A stretch of DNA of 6,911 nt from an uncultured bacterium. GTDB lineage: Bacteria; Desulfobacterota; Desulfobulbia; Desulfobulbales; Desulfobulbaceae. The stretch covers positions 1 through 6,911 of the forward strand of contig CAITZN010000465.1 in the NCBI GenBank assembly GCA_903896915.1, in the 5' to 3' direction. Of the stretch, positions 1 to 5,709 are shown in pieces. The notes below the pieces were generated by a model. The model saw only the letters and a program-made list of their open reading frames with translations. It was not told where the DNA came from and did not search any database. Position 1 is the first letter of the stretch. The number at the start of each line of letters is the position of its first letter. The position numbers and the translations under genes are program-made.

Positions 1-68
1 AACTCCGGGGCATCTTTGCCAATTTCGGCAAATTTAGCCAGATCGGCGGGATTATAATAGGTTTCCAT
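1..68 (-). CDS. Arsenosugar-associated peroxidase-like protein (CMD family), N-terminal fragment
   Basis: Only the first 22 codons are present; the gene runs off the left edge. The visible N-terminus begins METYYNPADLAKFAEIG and continues KDAPE. I recognise this as the opening of the carboxymuconolactone decarboxylase/AhpD-like proteins annotated as arsenosugar biosynthesis-associated peroxidase-like proteins, which usually sit beside the radical SAM enzyme ArsS. The family's CxxC-type active site would lie outside the window, so no catalytic residue can be checked. The ATG has a good Shine-Dalgarno, AAGGAAGG at 72-79, three bases upstream. The gene overlaps the end of the TVP38 gene by 17 bases, so it belongs to the same operon. 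The start is well supported; the family call rests on a short stretch and on context. Another AhpD-like carboxymuconolactone decarboxylase is the main alternative. Confidence 0.55.
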   Translation of the reverse strand, partial: METYYNPADLAKFAEIGKDAPE

Positions 69-744
69 ACGCCTTCCTTTTCTTGAATTTGGTGAAGAGC
101 ACAGGCATGAGCGCAAAAAAGCCGAGCAGGGCAAACGAGCCCAACACCCGCGTCGAGGCGACATTGGCCAGCGAATCGATGGTGGCCAGGCTCGCCCCGG
201 CATTGACGTAGACAAAACCGCCGGGAATGATGCCCAGCATAGTGGCCAGAAAAAAAGTGCGCAACGGTAATCGGGTCAGCCCTGCCGCCAGGTTAATCAG
301 AAAAAATGGAAACACCGGCACCAGTCGCAGGAACAAGAGATAGTTGAACCCCCGGGTCTCCAGTTCGCGGTTTATCCCTTCGAGTTTGGGCCCGAAGCGA
401 TCCAGGACAAGATCGCGCAGCAGGTAGCGGGTCACCAGGAAGGCCATGGCAGCGCCGATGGTGGCGGCGATATTGGCGTAGACCGTGCCCATGAGCGTGC
501 CGAACAGGGCCCCGGCCGCCAGCGAGAGGATGGCGGCGCCGGGCAGGGACAGGGCGGTCTGGACGATGTAGAGGGTCATGAAGCCGGTGACCATCACCAC
601 CTGGTGGGCGGCATAGTACGCCACCAGTGTCTGGCGGTTGGCCTTGAGCGCAGCCAAGGTCAGAAATCGGCCGAGATCAAGGGCAAAAAACAGACTGATT
701 GCCAGGGCGCCCATCACCAGCAGGACGATCTTCGGTCGATTCAT
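52..744 (-). CDS. TVP38/TMEM64 (SNARE-associated/DedA-like) inner-membrane protein
   Basis: A 230-residue, strongly hydrophobic inner-membrane protein. It has an N-terminal membrane segment at about 6-22 and further hydrophobic segments at about 49-67, 70-105, 135-156, 164-184 and 202-220. The SNARE-associated (VTT/DedA) domain is clear: a Pro-Gly-containing re-entrant segment with SLAAGALFG at 74-82, the signature RLVPVFPFFLINLAAGL at 140-156, and GIIPGGFVYVNAG at 171-183. Relatives are thought to act in lipid scrambling or membrane homeostasis and often sit beside thiol or metal detoxification genes; the substrate here is unknown. I start at the ATG at 744, which shares ATGA with the end of the upstream gene and has AGGA at 752-755. 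The frame stays open to 822, but that extension lies inside the neighbour and looks non-native. The basic tail (KFKKRK) suggests a cytoplasmic C-terminus. Confidence 0.9.
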   Translation of the reverse strand: MNRPKIVLLVMGALAISLFFALDLGRFLTLAALKANRQTLVAYYAAHQVVMVTGFMTLYIVQTALSLPGAAILSLAAGALFGTLMGTVYANIAATIGAAMAFLVTRYLLRDLVLDRFGPKLEGINRELETRGFNYLLFLRLVPVFPFFLINLAAGLTRLPLRTFFLATMLGIIPGGFVYVNAGASLATIDSLANVASTRVLGSFALLGFFALMPVLFTKFKKRKAYGNLL

Positions 745-1562
745 GGTGTTTTCCTGGTAAAAGTTCGGGCAAAAGGCATCAGCAGGAGCGCTCGCAGGCC
801 CAGTGCCTCCTGATCTCGCCATTGCTTCAGCCCAATCTGCATCAGATCATGCCCCGCATCGGGTTGTGCCCGGTAGGTGCCGAACAACCGATCCCAGCAG
901 GACAGATTGAAACCGAAGTTGCTGTCGGTTTCAATCGGGAAAATGGAATGGTGCACCCTATGCATATCCGGGGTGACCAGGAGGCGACGCAACCGCTGGT
1001 CGATGGCCAATGGAATCCTCAGGTTGGCATGACTGAACATGGAGGTGGCGTTGAGCAGGATTTCAAACAGCAGCACGGAAAGCGGCGAAGCGCCCAGCAG
1101 AACAACGGCGGCGAGTTTGATTGCCAACGAGAGGAAAATCTCCAGGGGATGAAAACGGGTGCCACTAGAGACATCGAGATCCAGATCGGTATGATGCATC
1201 CGGTGGAGGCGCCACAAAACCGGGGTCCGATGAAACAGGCGATGCTGGGCGTAGATGAGGAGATCGAGCGCCAGCAGGCTGACCAGGGTTTCCAGCCAGA
1301 CCGGCAGTTCCAGTAGTGGCAGCAGGCCCCATCCGCTGTCCTGGGCATGTACCGCCAAGGCAAAGGGAACCAAGGGGAAAAACAGTCGCACTAACAGGGT
1401 GTTGGCGGCGATAATGGTGAGATTCACCGCCCAGCGACGGGGCTTGGAAACCGTCAGCGGACGGCGAGGCCAGCGTTGCTCCGCCATTGCCAACACGAGA
1501 AAAACGGAGAGAAAAACGGCGAGCCGCAGGGTATCGGGAGCAAAGGGCAAGGGCAGCATCAT
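741..1562 (-). CDS. Fatty acid hydroxylase / sterol desaturase family membrane di-iron protein
   Basis: A 273-residue membrane protein of the fatty acid hydroxylase superfamily, which includes sterol desaturases, carotene hydroxylases and alkylglycerol monooxygenases. These are O2-dependent enzymes with a histidine-ligated di-iron centre facing the cytosol. The three histidine boxes are intact: HRLFH at 107-111, HRMHH at 120-124 and HRVHH at 201-205. The accessory histidines in RFHPLE (H138) and FSHAN (H178), and the SNFGFN segment, are also present. Hydrophobic segments lie at about 12-26, 48-71, 91-103, 142-160 and 161-170. The start at 1562 gives an ATGA overlap with the upstream FAD oxidoreductase; a GTG at 1574 would add four residues and is less likely. 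The substrate cannot be read from the sequence. An O2-using lipid hydroxylase is notable if the host is an anaerobe. Confidence 0.88.
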   Translation of the reverse strand: MMLPLPFAPDTLRLAVFLSVFLVLAMAEQRWPRRPLTVSKPRRWAVNLTIIAANTLLVRLFFPLVPFALAVHAQDSGWGLLPLLELPVWLETLVSLLALDLLIYAQHRLFHRTPVLWRLHRMHHTDLDLDVSSGTRFHPLEIFLSLAIKLAAVVLLGASPLSVLLFEILLNATSMFSHANLRIPLAIDQRLRRLLVTPDMHRVHHSIFPIETDSNFGFNLSCWDRLFGTYRAQPDAGHDLMQIGLKQWRDQEALGLRALLLMPFARTFTRKTP

Positions 1563-3082
1563 CGCCGCCGCCACTGCAGCCAGAGGCCCAGGAGTTTTTT
1601 GACGCCCCAGGTCAGACGGGTACGGTTGTGGGCGTCCGCCAGTTTTTTAATGACCTCGGCCTGGGTCGGGTACGGGTGGATGGTCCGGCCGATGGCGGCA
1701 AGGCCAAGTCCCGCAGTGATCGCCAGGGAAAATTCATTGATCATCTCGCCGGCGTGAGCGGCAACAATGGTGGCGCCGAGAATTTTGTCCGAGCCTTTGC
1801 GGAGGTGAACCCGGGCAAATCCTTCGCTTTCTCCGTCAAGTACCGCCCGGTCGACCGCGGAGAGGGGGACGGTCAGGGTGGTCACCGCAATCCCCTGTTT
1901 GCGGGCATCCCGCTCATACAGGCCGACGTGGGCAATCTCAGGATCGGTATAGGTGCACCAGGGGATGGTCAGGCTGGAATACTTCTGCCTCCCGCCGAAC
2001 AGGGCGTTGGCGATCAGCATCCGTGCCTGGGCATCAGCGGTGTGGGTAAATTTATGGGGCGAGCAGAGGTCGCCGGCGGCAAAAACACGTGGGTTGGTGG
2101 TCTGCAGTCGGTCGTCCACCTGCACGCCTGCCGAGTCGTAGGCGATACCCGCGGTTTCCAGGTCAAGCCCTTCGATGTTGGGGGTCCGGCCGATTGCCAC
2201 CAGGATGGCGTCCACGGTCAGTGGCCGGGTCTGGCCATCGCACTCGAAGTTGATAATATTCTCTGCGCCGCTGGTCTCGATTCTACTGATTTGCACCCCC
2301 AGTTGGAGATCAATACCTTCCCGGACAAAAACCGTATGCAGAATAACGGCAGCATCGCCATCTTCCTTGCCAAGCAGTTGGGTACCGCGCTGAATAAGGG
2401 TGACCTGGCTGCCGAAGCGGGCAAAGGCCTGGGCCATCTCGCAGCCGATCGGCCCGCCGCCGAGCACCGCCAGGCGAAGCGGCAGTTCGGTGAGGGAAAA
2501 AATGGTTTCATTGGTATAAAAACCGGCCTCGGCCAGTCCCGGGATGGGGGGCACTTCCGCCCTGGCCCCGGTGCAGAGGGCGGCGCGATCAAAGTGCAGC
2601 TGCTTGCCGTCGACCTCTATGCAATCGGGACCCGCAAATCGTCCCTGCCCGATAAACACATCCACCCCCAACTCATCGCGGAAGCGGCGTGCTGAGTCGT
2701 GATGGCTGATGTCGGCACGCAGGCGGCGCATCCGCTCCATAGCCGCACCAAAATCAAAACCCAGCGTCTCACCGCCCCGGACCCCGAAAGGACCGCTGTT
2801 GCGGGCGGCAAACAGGGCCCTGGAGGCCCGGATAACCGCTTTAGAGGGCACGCAACCAACGTTGAGGCAATCACCCCCCATGAGATGGCGCTCGATCAAC
2901 GCCACCCTGGCACCCAATCCGACCGCGCCGGCGGCGCAGACCAGACCGGCGGTACCGGCGCCGATCACCACCAGATTGTAGCGTCCGGTCGGCTGTGGAT
3001 TGCACCATTCTGCTGGGTGCACGTTGGCCATCAGGGCTTCATCGTAAGGGTCATGCGGTATTCCATGCGGATAAGCTGCCAT
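1559..3082 (-). CDS. MerA-like FAD-dependent pyridine nucleotide-disulfide oxidoreductase
   Basis: A 507-residue cytoplasmic flavoprotein of the dihydrolipoamide dehydrogenase/mercuric reductase group. The FAD Rossmann motif is GAGTAG at 41-46. The redox-active pair is C72 and C77 in GGDCLNVGCVPSK. The NAD(P)H-binding loop is GGGPIG at 208-213, the second FAD motif is AAGDLC at 335-340, and a dimerisation domain follows from about 365. The usual catalytic His before Pro-Thr near the C-terminus is tyrosine (HPYPTQAE, Y471), as in MerA-like proteins. It lacks an N-terminal heavy-metal-associated domain and the C-terminal vicinal cysteines of true mercuric reductase, so Hg(II) reduction is not supported. 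An N-terminal extension of about 34 residues precedes the FAD domain. The ATG at 3082 is chosen because of AGAGGGG at 3088-3094; a TTG at 3142 would add 20 unlike residues. It is coupled by ATGA to the next gene. The electron acceptor is unknown. Confidence 0.92.
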   Translation of the reverse strand: MAAYPHGIPHDPYDEALMANVHPAEWCNPQPTGRYNLVVIGAGTAGLVCAAGAVGLGARVALIERHLMGGDCLNVGCVPSKAVIRASRALFAARNSGPFGVRGGETLGFDFGAAMERMRRLRADISHHDSARRFRDELGVDVFIGQGRFAGPDCIEVDGKQLHFDRAALCTGARAEVPPIPGLAEAGFYTNETIFSLTELPLRLAVLGGGPIGCEMAQAFARFGSQVTLIQRGTQLLGKEDGDAAVILHTVFVREGIDLQLGVQISRIETSGAENIINFECDGQTRPLTVDAILVAIGRTPNIEGLDLETAGIAYDSAGVQVDDRLQTTNPRVFAAGDLCSPHKFTHTADAQARMLIANALFGGRQKYSSLTIPWCTYTDPEIAHVGLYERDARKQGIAVTTLTVPLSAVDRAVLDGESEGFARVHLRKGSDKILGATIVAAHAGEMINEFSLAITAGLGLAAIGRTIHPYPTQAEVIKKLADAHNRTRLTWGVKKLLGLWLQWRRR

Positions 3083-3187
3083 AACCACCCCTCTTGATTG
3101 GAGAAGAAACTCAAACCCTTCATCGTGCTGAACAAAAACCAACCACCCCTTCCAGGTCCAGCAACGGTTGCACGTTTACATCGTTAT
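3083..3187. other. Short msrAB/FAD-oxidoreductase spacer, no clear promoter or terminator
   Basis: This 105-base spacer has no convincing terminator after msrAB and no convincing -35/-10 pair for the oxidoreductase, so read-through from msrAB is plausible. It contains an 11-base near-palindrome, GCAACGGTTGC, at 3161-3171, too tight to form a useful hairpin. It also has a 10-base direct repeat, AACCACCCCT, at 3083-3092 and 3141-3150. The first copy contains part of the oxidoreductase ribosome-binding site. I assign no function to either repeat. Confidence 0.5.
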
Positions 3188-4273
3188 TTATTTAAACAGG
3201 TTTCTGTATTCAGACAACCCCTCTTTCTCGAGAGCCGCGGCGGGGATGAAACGGAGCGCCGCGGAATTCATGCAATAGCGCAACCCGGTGGGCGGAGGGC
3301 CATCGGTGAAGACATGGCCAAGATGGGAATTACCGCTTTTACTTCGAATCTCAGTACGCACGGTGAAAAACGTGCTGTCAGTTTTTTCTACAATATTACC
3401 AGCCACCAGCGGTTTGGTGAAACTTGGCCAACCGGTCTTGGAATCATACTTATCCGTTGAACTGAACAAAGGCTCACCCGAGACAATATCGACATAAATT
3501 CCAGGTTGTTTGTTGTCCCAGTAGAGATTGTCAAAGGGCGGTTCGGTACCATTCTTCTGGGTAACGGTATATTGCAGCGGGGTCAACCGTTCTTTCAAAT
3601 CCTTGATGGATGCTGCGTTGGCCTTTTCGTTTTTCCAGATTGATCCCAGAAAATCATCTCGGCCGGAACGGGAACGGTAGTATGCATACCTGATAGGATT
3701 TTTTTTGTAGTAATCTTGATGATATTCTTCTGCCCGGTAAAACGTGGGTGCAGGCAGAATAGGAGTAACGATGGGTTTGGTGAAAAGACCGCTGCCAGCC
3801 AGTTGCTTTTTGGATGCCTCGGCCTGATCCCGTTGCTGCTGGTTATAAAAGAAAAGTGCCGTGGTGTAGGCATGGCCGCGGTCGACGAACTGGCCGCCGT
3901 CATCTGTCGGGTTGACCTGCCGCCAGTAGGTATCCAGCAGTTGCTGGTAACTTATCTCCTTGGGATTGAACACAATCTGCACCACCTCGATATGGCCGCC
4001 TGCCACATAATTTTCATAAGTGGGATTTATGGTGGTACCTCCGGCATATCCGGATTCCACCGATATAACGCCTTTTAATTCCTCAAACGGCTTCTCCATG
4101 CACCAGAAACAGCCACCGGCGAACAGAGCCCGCTCATAATCTTTGTTTTCAAGAGACTGGCGTGGTGCCTCCTTTAAGGTTTCACCGGTCAGGGCATCCC
4201 TGCTCTGGAAAAAGATACCCGCTAAAACGAGCAGTATCGCGCTTATCATAGGAAGTAATCCAATAGATTTCAT
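3188..4273 (-). CDS. msrAB: Exported bifunctional methionine sulfoxide reductase MsrA-MsrB
   Basis: A 361-residue fusion that reduces both the S and R epimers of methionine sulfoxide in oxidised proteins. Residues 5-22 form a hydrophobic signal or anchor segment, so the enzyme probably acts in the periplasm, tethered or secreted. The MsrA domain (about 46-205) carries GGCFWCME with catalytic C55 and likely resolving C58, followed by GYAGG and EYHQDYY. The MsrB domain (about 226-350) carries GWPSF at 281-285, [10 protein letters not shown] at 317-326 and [11 protein letters not shown] with catalytic C334. The two zinc CxxC motifs of classical MsrB are absent (VDIV and SGNS replace them). The position where many MsrBs hold a resolving Cys is Thr280, so the whole protein has only three cysteines. 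The start has a near-perfect ribosome-binding site, TAAGGAGG at 4280-4287. It lies downstream of a two-component system and upstream of the redox operon. Confidence 0.95.
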   Translation of the reverse strand: MKSIGLLPMISAILLVLAGIFFQSRDALTGETLKEAPRQSLENKDYERALFAGGCFWCMEKPFEELKGVISVESGYAGGTTINPTYENYVAGGHIEVVQIVFNPKEISYQQLLDTYWRQVNPTDDGGQFVDRGHAYTTALFFYNQQQRDQAEASKKQLAGSGLFTKPIVTPILPAPTFYRAEEYHQDYYKKNPIRYAYYRSRSGRDDFLGSIWKNEKANAASIKDLKERLTPLQYTVTQKNGTEPPFDNLYWDNKQPGIYVDIVSGEPLFSSTDKYDSKTGWPSFTKPLVAGNIVEKTDSTFFTVRTEIRSKSGNSHLGHVFTDGPPPTGLRYCMNSAALRFIPAAALEKEGLSEYRNLFK

Positions 4274-4294
4274 AACCTGCCTCCTTAAGAAGTG

Positions 4295-4312
4295 ATTCAG
4301 GACACCCTGAAT
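4295..4312. repeat. Inverted repeat in the msrAB leader (possible operator or 5' hairpin)
   Basis: Perfect 7-base arms ATTCAGG (4295-4301) and CCTGAAT (4306-4312) flank the four-base loop ACAC. It ends about 21 bases before the msrAB start codon and starts almost exactly where transcription from the proposed promoter at 4321-4349 would begin. It could be a repressor operator over the start site or a hairpin at the 5' end of the mRNA. Only the symmetry is seen; the role is inferred. Confidence 0.45.
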
Positions 4313-4320
4313 GGAACATC

Positions 4321-4349
4321 GTTGTAGTAATAATAGAGGTGGCTCTCAA
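4321..4349 (-). promoter_or_regulatory. Candidate sigma70 promoter for msrAB
   Basis: Reading the minus strand, TTGAGA (4349-4344, 5/6 match to TTGACA) is separated by exactly 17 bases from TACAAC (4326-4321, 4/6 match to TATAAT). Transcription would start near 4314, giving a leader of about 40 bases before the msrAB ATG at 4273. The -10 is imperfect, so strength is uncertain. An overlapping TATTAT (4335-4330) is a better -10 but has no -35 at the right distance. Confidence 0.5.
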
Positions 4350-4376
4350 GGCGTTTTCTTATCCGGTTCCTGCTGG

Positions 4377-4438
4377 AAAAAAGCGACTTGCGGTTTGTAC
4401 ATCTTGGTTTGGGCGCAAGAACTGTTCAGGTTCACGCC
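4377..4438 (-). other. Possible alternative stem-loops in the long msrAB leader
   Basis: On the minus strand GGCGTGAAC (4438-4430) can pair with GTTC-TT-GCGCC (4422-4412) around a seven-base loop, a nine-pair stem with one G-U pair and a two-base bulge. The segment CTTGCG (4419-4414), inside its 3' arm, can instead pair with CGCAAG (4392-4387), which is followed by TCGC and six T (4382-4377). The two structures exclude each other, a layout seen in attenuators. The second stem is short with a 21-base loop, so this is only a possibility from inspection. Confidence 0.2.
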
Positions 4439-4542
4439 ACGAAAGCCCCCTCATTTTTCACTTGTCTGCCAACCCTGTTTTCTTATTCATGGTCTCAACA
4501 GAGGTGCTAAAAGATTTGTGGATTTCTGTCTCCGTTGCCTCA

Positions 4543-4548
4543 ATAGTA
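4543..4548 (-). promoter_or_regulatory. Possible activator-dependent -10 beside the 11-bp repeats
   Basis: On the minus strand TACTAT (4548-4543, 4/6 to TATAAT) begins ten bases after the last CTTTAC of the repeat array. No -35 lies at 17 bases; that position is inside the repeats (ATCTGA). This arrangement is typical of promoters where an OmpR/PhoB-type regulator replaces the -35 contact. Transcription would start near 4536 and give msrAB a leader of about 263 bases. Confidence 0.35.
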
Positions 4549-4558
4549 AGGAGGAAAT

Positions 4559-4602
4559 GTAAAGATCAGATAAAGGAAGCATAAAGAAGAGGTAAAGATT
4601 GG
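4559..4602. repeat. Four direct repeats with exact 11-bp period, probable OmpR-family response-regulator operator
   Basis: On the plus strand, RTAAAG occurs four times at 4559, 4570, 4581 and 4592 (GTAAAG, ATAAAG, ATAAAG, GTAAAG), each exactly 11 bases from the next. The outer 11-mers, GTAAAGATCAG and GTAAAGATTGG, match at 9 of 11 positions. On the minus strand this reads as CTTTAC/CTTTAT repeats. OmpR/PhoB-family regulators bind tandem half-sites of about 10-11 bp, and the CpxR box is a GTAAA direct repeat, so four half-sites would fit two regulator dimers. The array lies between the kinase gene and msrAB, next to a regulator gene of that family. Binding by the local regulator is inference. 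Confidence 0.65.
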
Positions 4603-4639
4603 CGAACCCAGGGGGAAATGACAGCCCGCATGCGGAAAG

Positions 4640-5707
4640 TCAGGCCATCGGCAGGGTGAACCAGACGATAGTTGCCTCAGCATCGCTTCGGGCGCCAACC
4701 CGGCCGCCCTGGGCTTCAATCAACTGCTTAGTGATGGAAAGGCCGATGCCGAACCCGCCCGCTTCCCGAGAGCGCGAGCGGTCGGTGCGAAAAAACCGTT
4801 CAAAGATAAAAGGCAGGTCGGCAGGAGAAATACCAGGGCCCGAATTGACAAAGGAGACCTGCATCTCGGTGCCATTATCCACGGTCGCAAGCCTCACCCA
4901 ACCCTTGACCGGTGTGTACTGCCAGCAGTTTTCAAAGAGGTTGCGCATGGCTTGCAGGAGTTTGTCCCGATCGGCCATCAGTAAGGCCGAAGAGGCAAAA
5001 TCAGTATGCACCGTGATCTCTTTATCGAGAAACTGCTGGGCATAGAGGGTCAGCATCCGTCCCAGTTCTTCGACCGGTGACACCTGTGACCGATTGAGGA
5101 TGACCTCGGCCGCATCAGCCCGAGCCAGCTGTTGCAGATCCTGAACCAAATGCACCAGATGCTGGCTTTCCTGCTGCAAAATCTGCAGCGTTTCCTGCGA
5201 CGGCGGTAGCACCTGATCGTTGAGGGCTTCAAGATAGCCGCAGAGATTGGTCAGGGGAGTCCGCAGCTCATGGGCAAGGTCGGCGACCATGTTCTTACGC
5301 AGCTGTTCCACTCGCCCCAGACTGTCCGCCATTCGGTTAAAAGCCTTGCCAAGATCGCCGACCTCATCGCTTGTCTGGATATCGACCCGGGAGGTAAAAT
5401 CCCCTGCAGCAATTTTTTCAGTAATGATGGACATCTGCGACAAGGGCCGCAGCACCCGCCGGGTGAGCAGAAAACTGAGCAGCGCCGCAACCACCAGCGC
5501 CACCAGACTGGCCCAGAGCAGATAGTGGTGAATCGATGAGAGAAACATGGAATGGATTTCAGTGGGAGAAATGGCATACTGATCCATCAGCTCCATGAAA
5601 TAGCCGGCGGCCAGGTGATCGATCGCCAGCCAGATCACCAGAATGATAACCAGGATCACCGGGACGATATTGATTAGCAGCAGTTTCCACAGCAGGCGGT
5701 GTTTCAT
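4640..5707 (-). CDS. HAMP-containing sensor histidine kinase (BaeS/CpxA-like)
   Basis: A 355-residue inner-membrane sensor kinase, shorter than typical BaeS or CpxA. Transmembrane segments are at about 9-28 and 62-82, leaving a periplasmic loop of only about 33 residues. A HAMP linker follows at about 83-135 (RRVLRPLSQM, DEVGDLGKAFNRM). The dimerisation/phosphoacceptor domain has H146 in AHELRTPL. The ATPase domain has an N-box (NLFENCWQYTP, 256-266), a G1 box in the variant form NSGPGIS (288-294), an F-box (FERFFR, 302-307) and a G2 box GFGIGLSI (318-325). The start lies two bases after the regulator stop, with GAGG at 5713-5716, so the pair is translationally coupled. It presumably phosphorylates the adjacent regulator. 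The signal is unknown; the small loop argues against a folded periplasmic ligand-binding domain and favours membrane or envelope sensing. Confidence 0.93.
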   Translation of the reverse strand: MKHRLLWKLLLINIVPVILVIILVIWLAIDHLAAGYFMELMDQYAISPTEIHSMFLSSIHHYLLWASLVALVVAALLSFLLTRRVLRPLSQMSIITEKIAAGDFTSRVDIQTSDEVGDLGKAFNRMADSLGRVEQLRKNMVADLAHELRTPLTNLCGYLEALNDQVLPPSQETLQILQQESQHLVHLVQDLQQLARADAAEVILNRSQVSPVEELGRMLTLYAQQFLDKEITVHTDFASSALLMADRDKLLQAMRNLFENCWQYTPVKGWVRLATVDNGTEMQVSFVNSGPGISPADLPFIFERFFRTDRSRSREAGGFGIGLSITKQLIEAQGGRVGARSDAEATIVWFTLPMA

Positions 5708-5709
5708 GA

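Larger units (their letters stand above)
4274..4639. other. 366-bp gene-free regulatory region between kinase gene and msrAB
   Basis: I find no protein gene that I can support here, on either strand. The region does hold ordered signals, listed separately: four 11-bp-spaced TAAAG repeats, a possible -10 next to them, potential leader stem-loops, a sigma70-like promoter and an inverted repeat in front of msrAB. A 10-base perfect palindrome, CCGCATGCGG (4626-4635), lies four bases after the kinase stop. It has no following T-run on the minus strand, so it is not an obvious intrinsic terminator. Confidence 0.6.

Noticed and set aside
1487..2695. Long plus-strand open frame of 402 codons
   Set aside because: It is antisense to the FAD oxidoreductase and part of the hydroxylase gene. 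The minus-strand product has complete family motifs, while this frame has none.
1559..3082. Calling the flavoprotein a mercuric reductase (merA) within a mer operon
   Set aside because: The HMA domain and C-terminal cysteine pair are absent, and no merR, merT or merP is in the window.
3083..3150. Ten-base direct repeat AACCACCCCT as an attachment site or operator
   Set aside because: One copy overlaps the ribosome-binding site of the oxidoreductase and there is no mobile-element gene nearby; duplication by chance or of a purine-rich ribosome-binding sequence is enough.
4359..4490. Minus-strand tiny frame MNKKTGLADK, a TGA, then a 31-residue frame starting MRGLSWREPEQF, considered as a leader peptide or selenoprotein fragment
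   Set aside because: Neither ATG has a Shine-Dalgarno, the peptides match no family I know, and there is no sign of a SECIS-like hairpin just after the TGA.
4311..4562. An 83-codon plus-strand open frame, and an overlapping 81-codon frame (4339-4584), in the region before msrAB
   Set aside because: Neither has a recognisable domain or a ribosome-binding site that sets its start. Both are antisense to the proposed leader and cover the promoter and repeat signals, so chance open frames are more likely.
4626..4635. Perfect palindrome CCGCATGCGG as a terminator of the two-component genes
   Set aside because: The stem could be only three or four pairs with a minimal loop, and no T-run follows on the minus strand.
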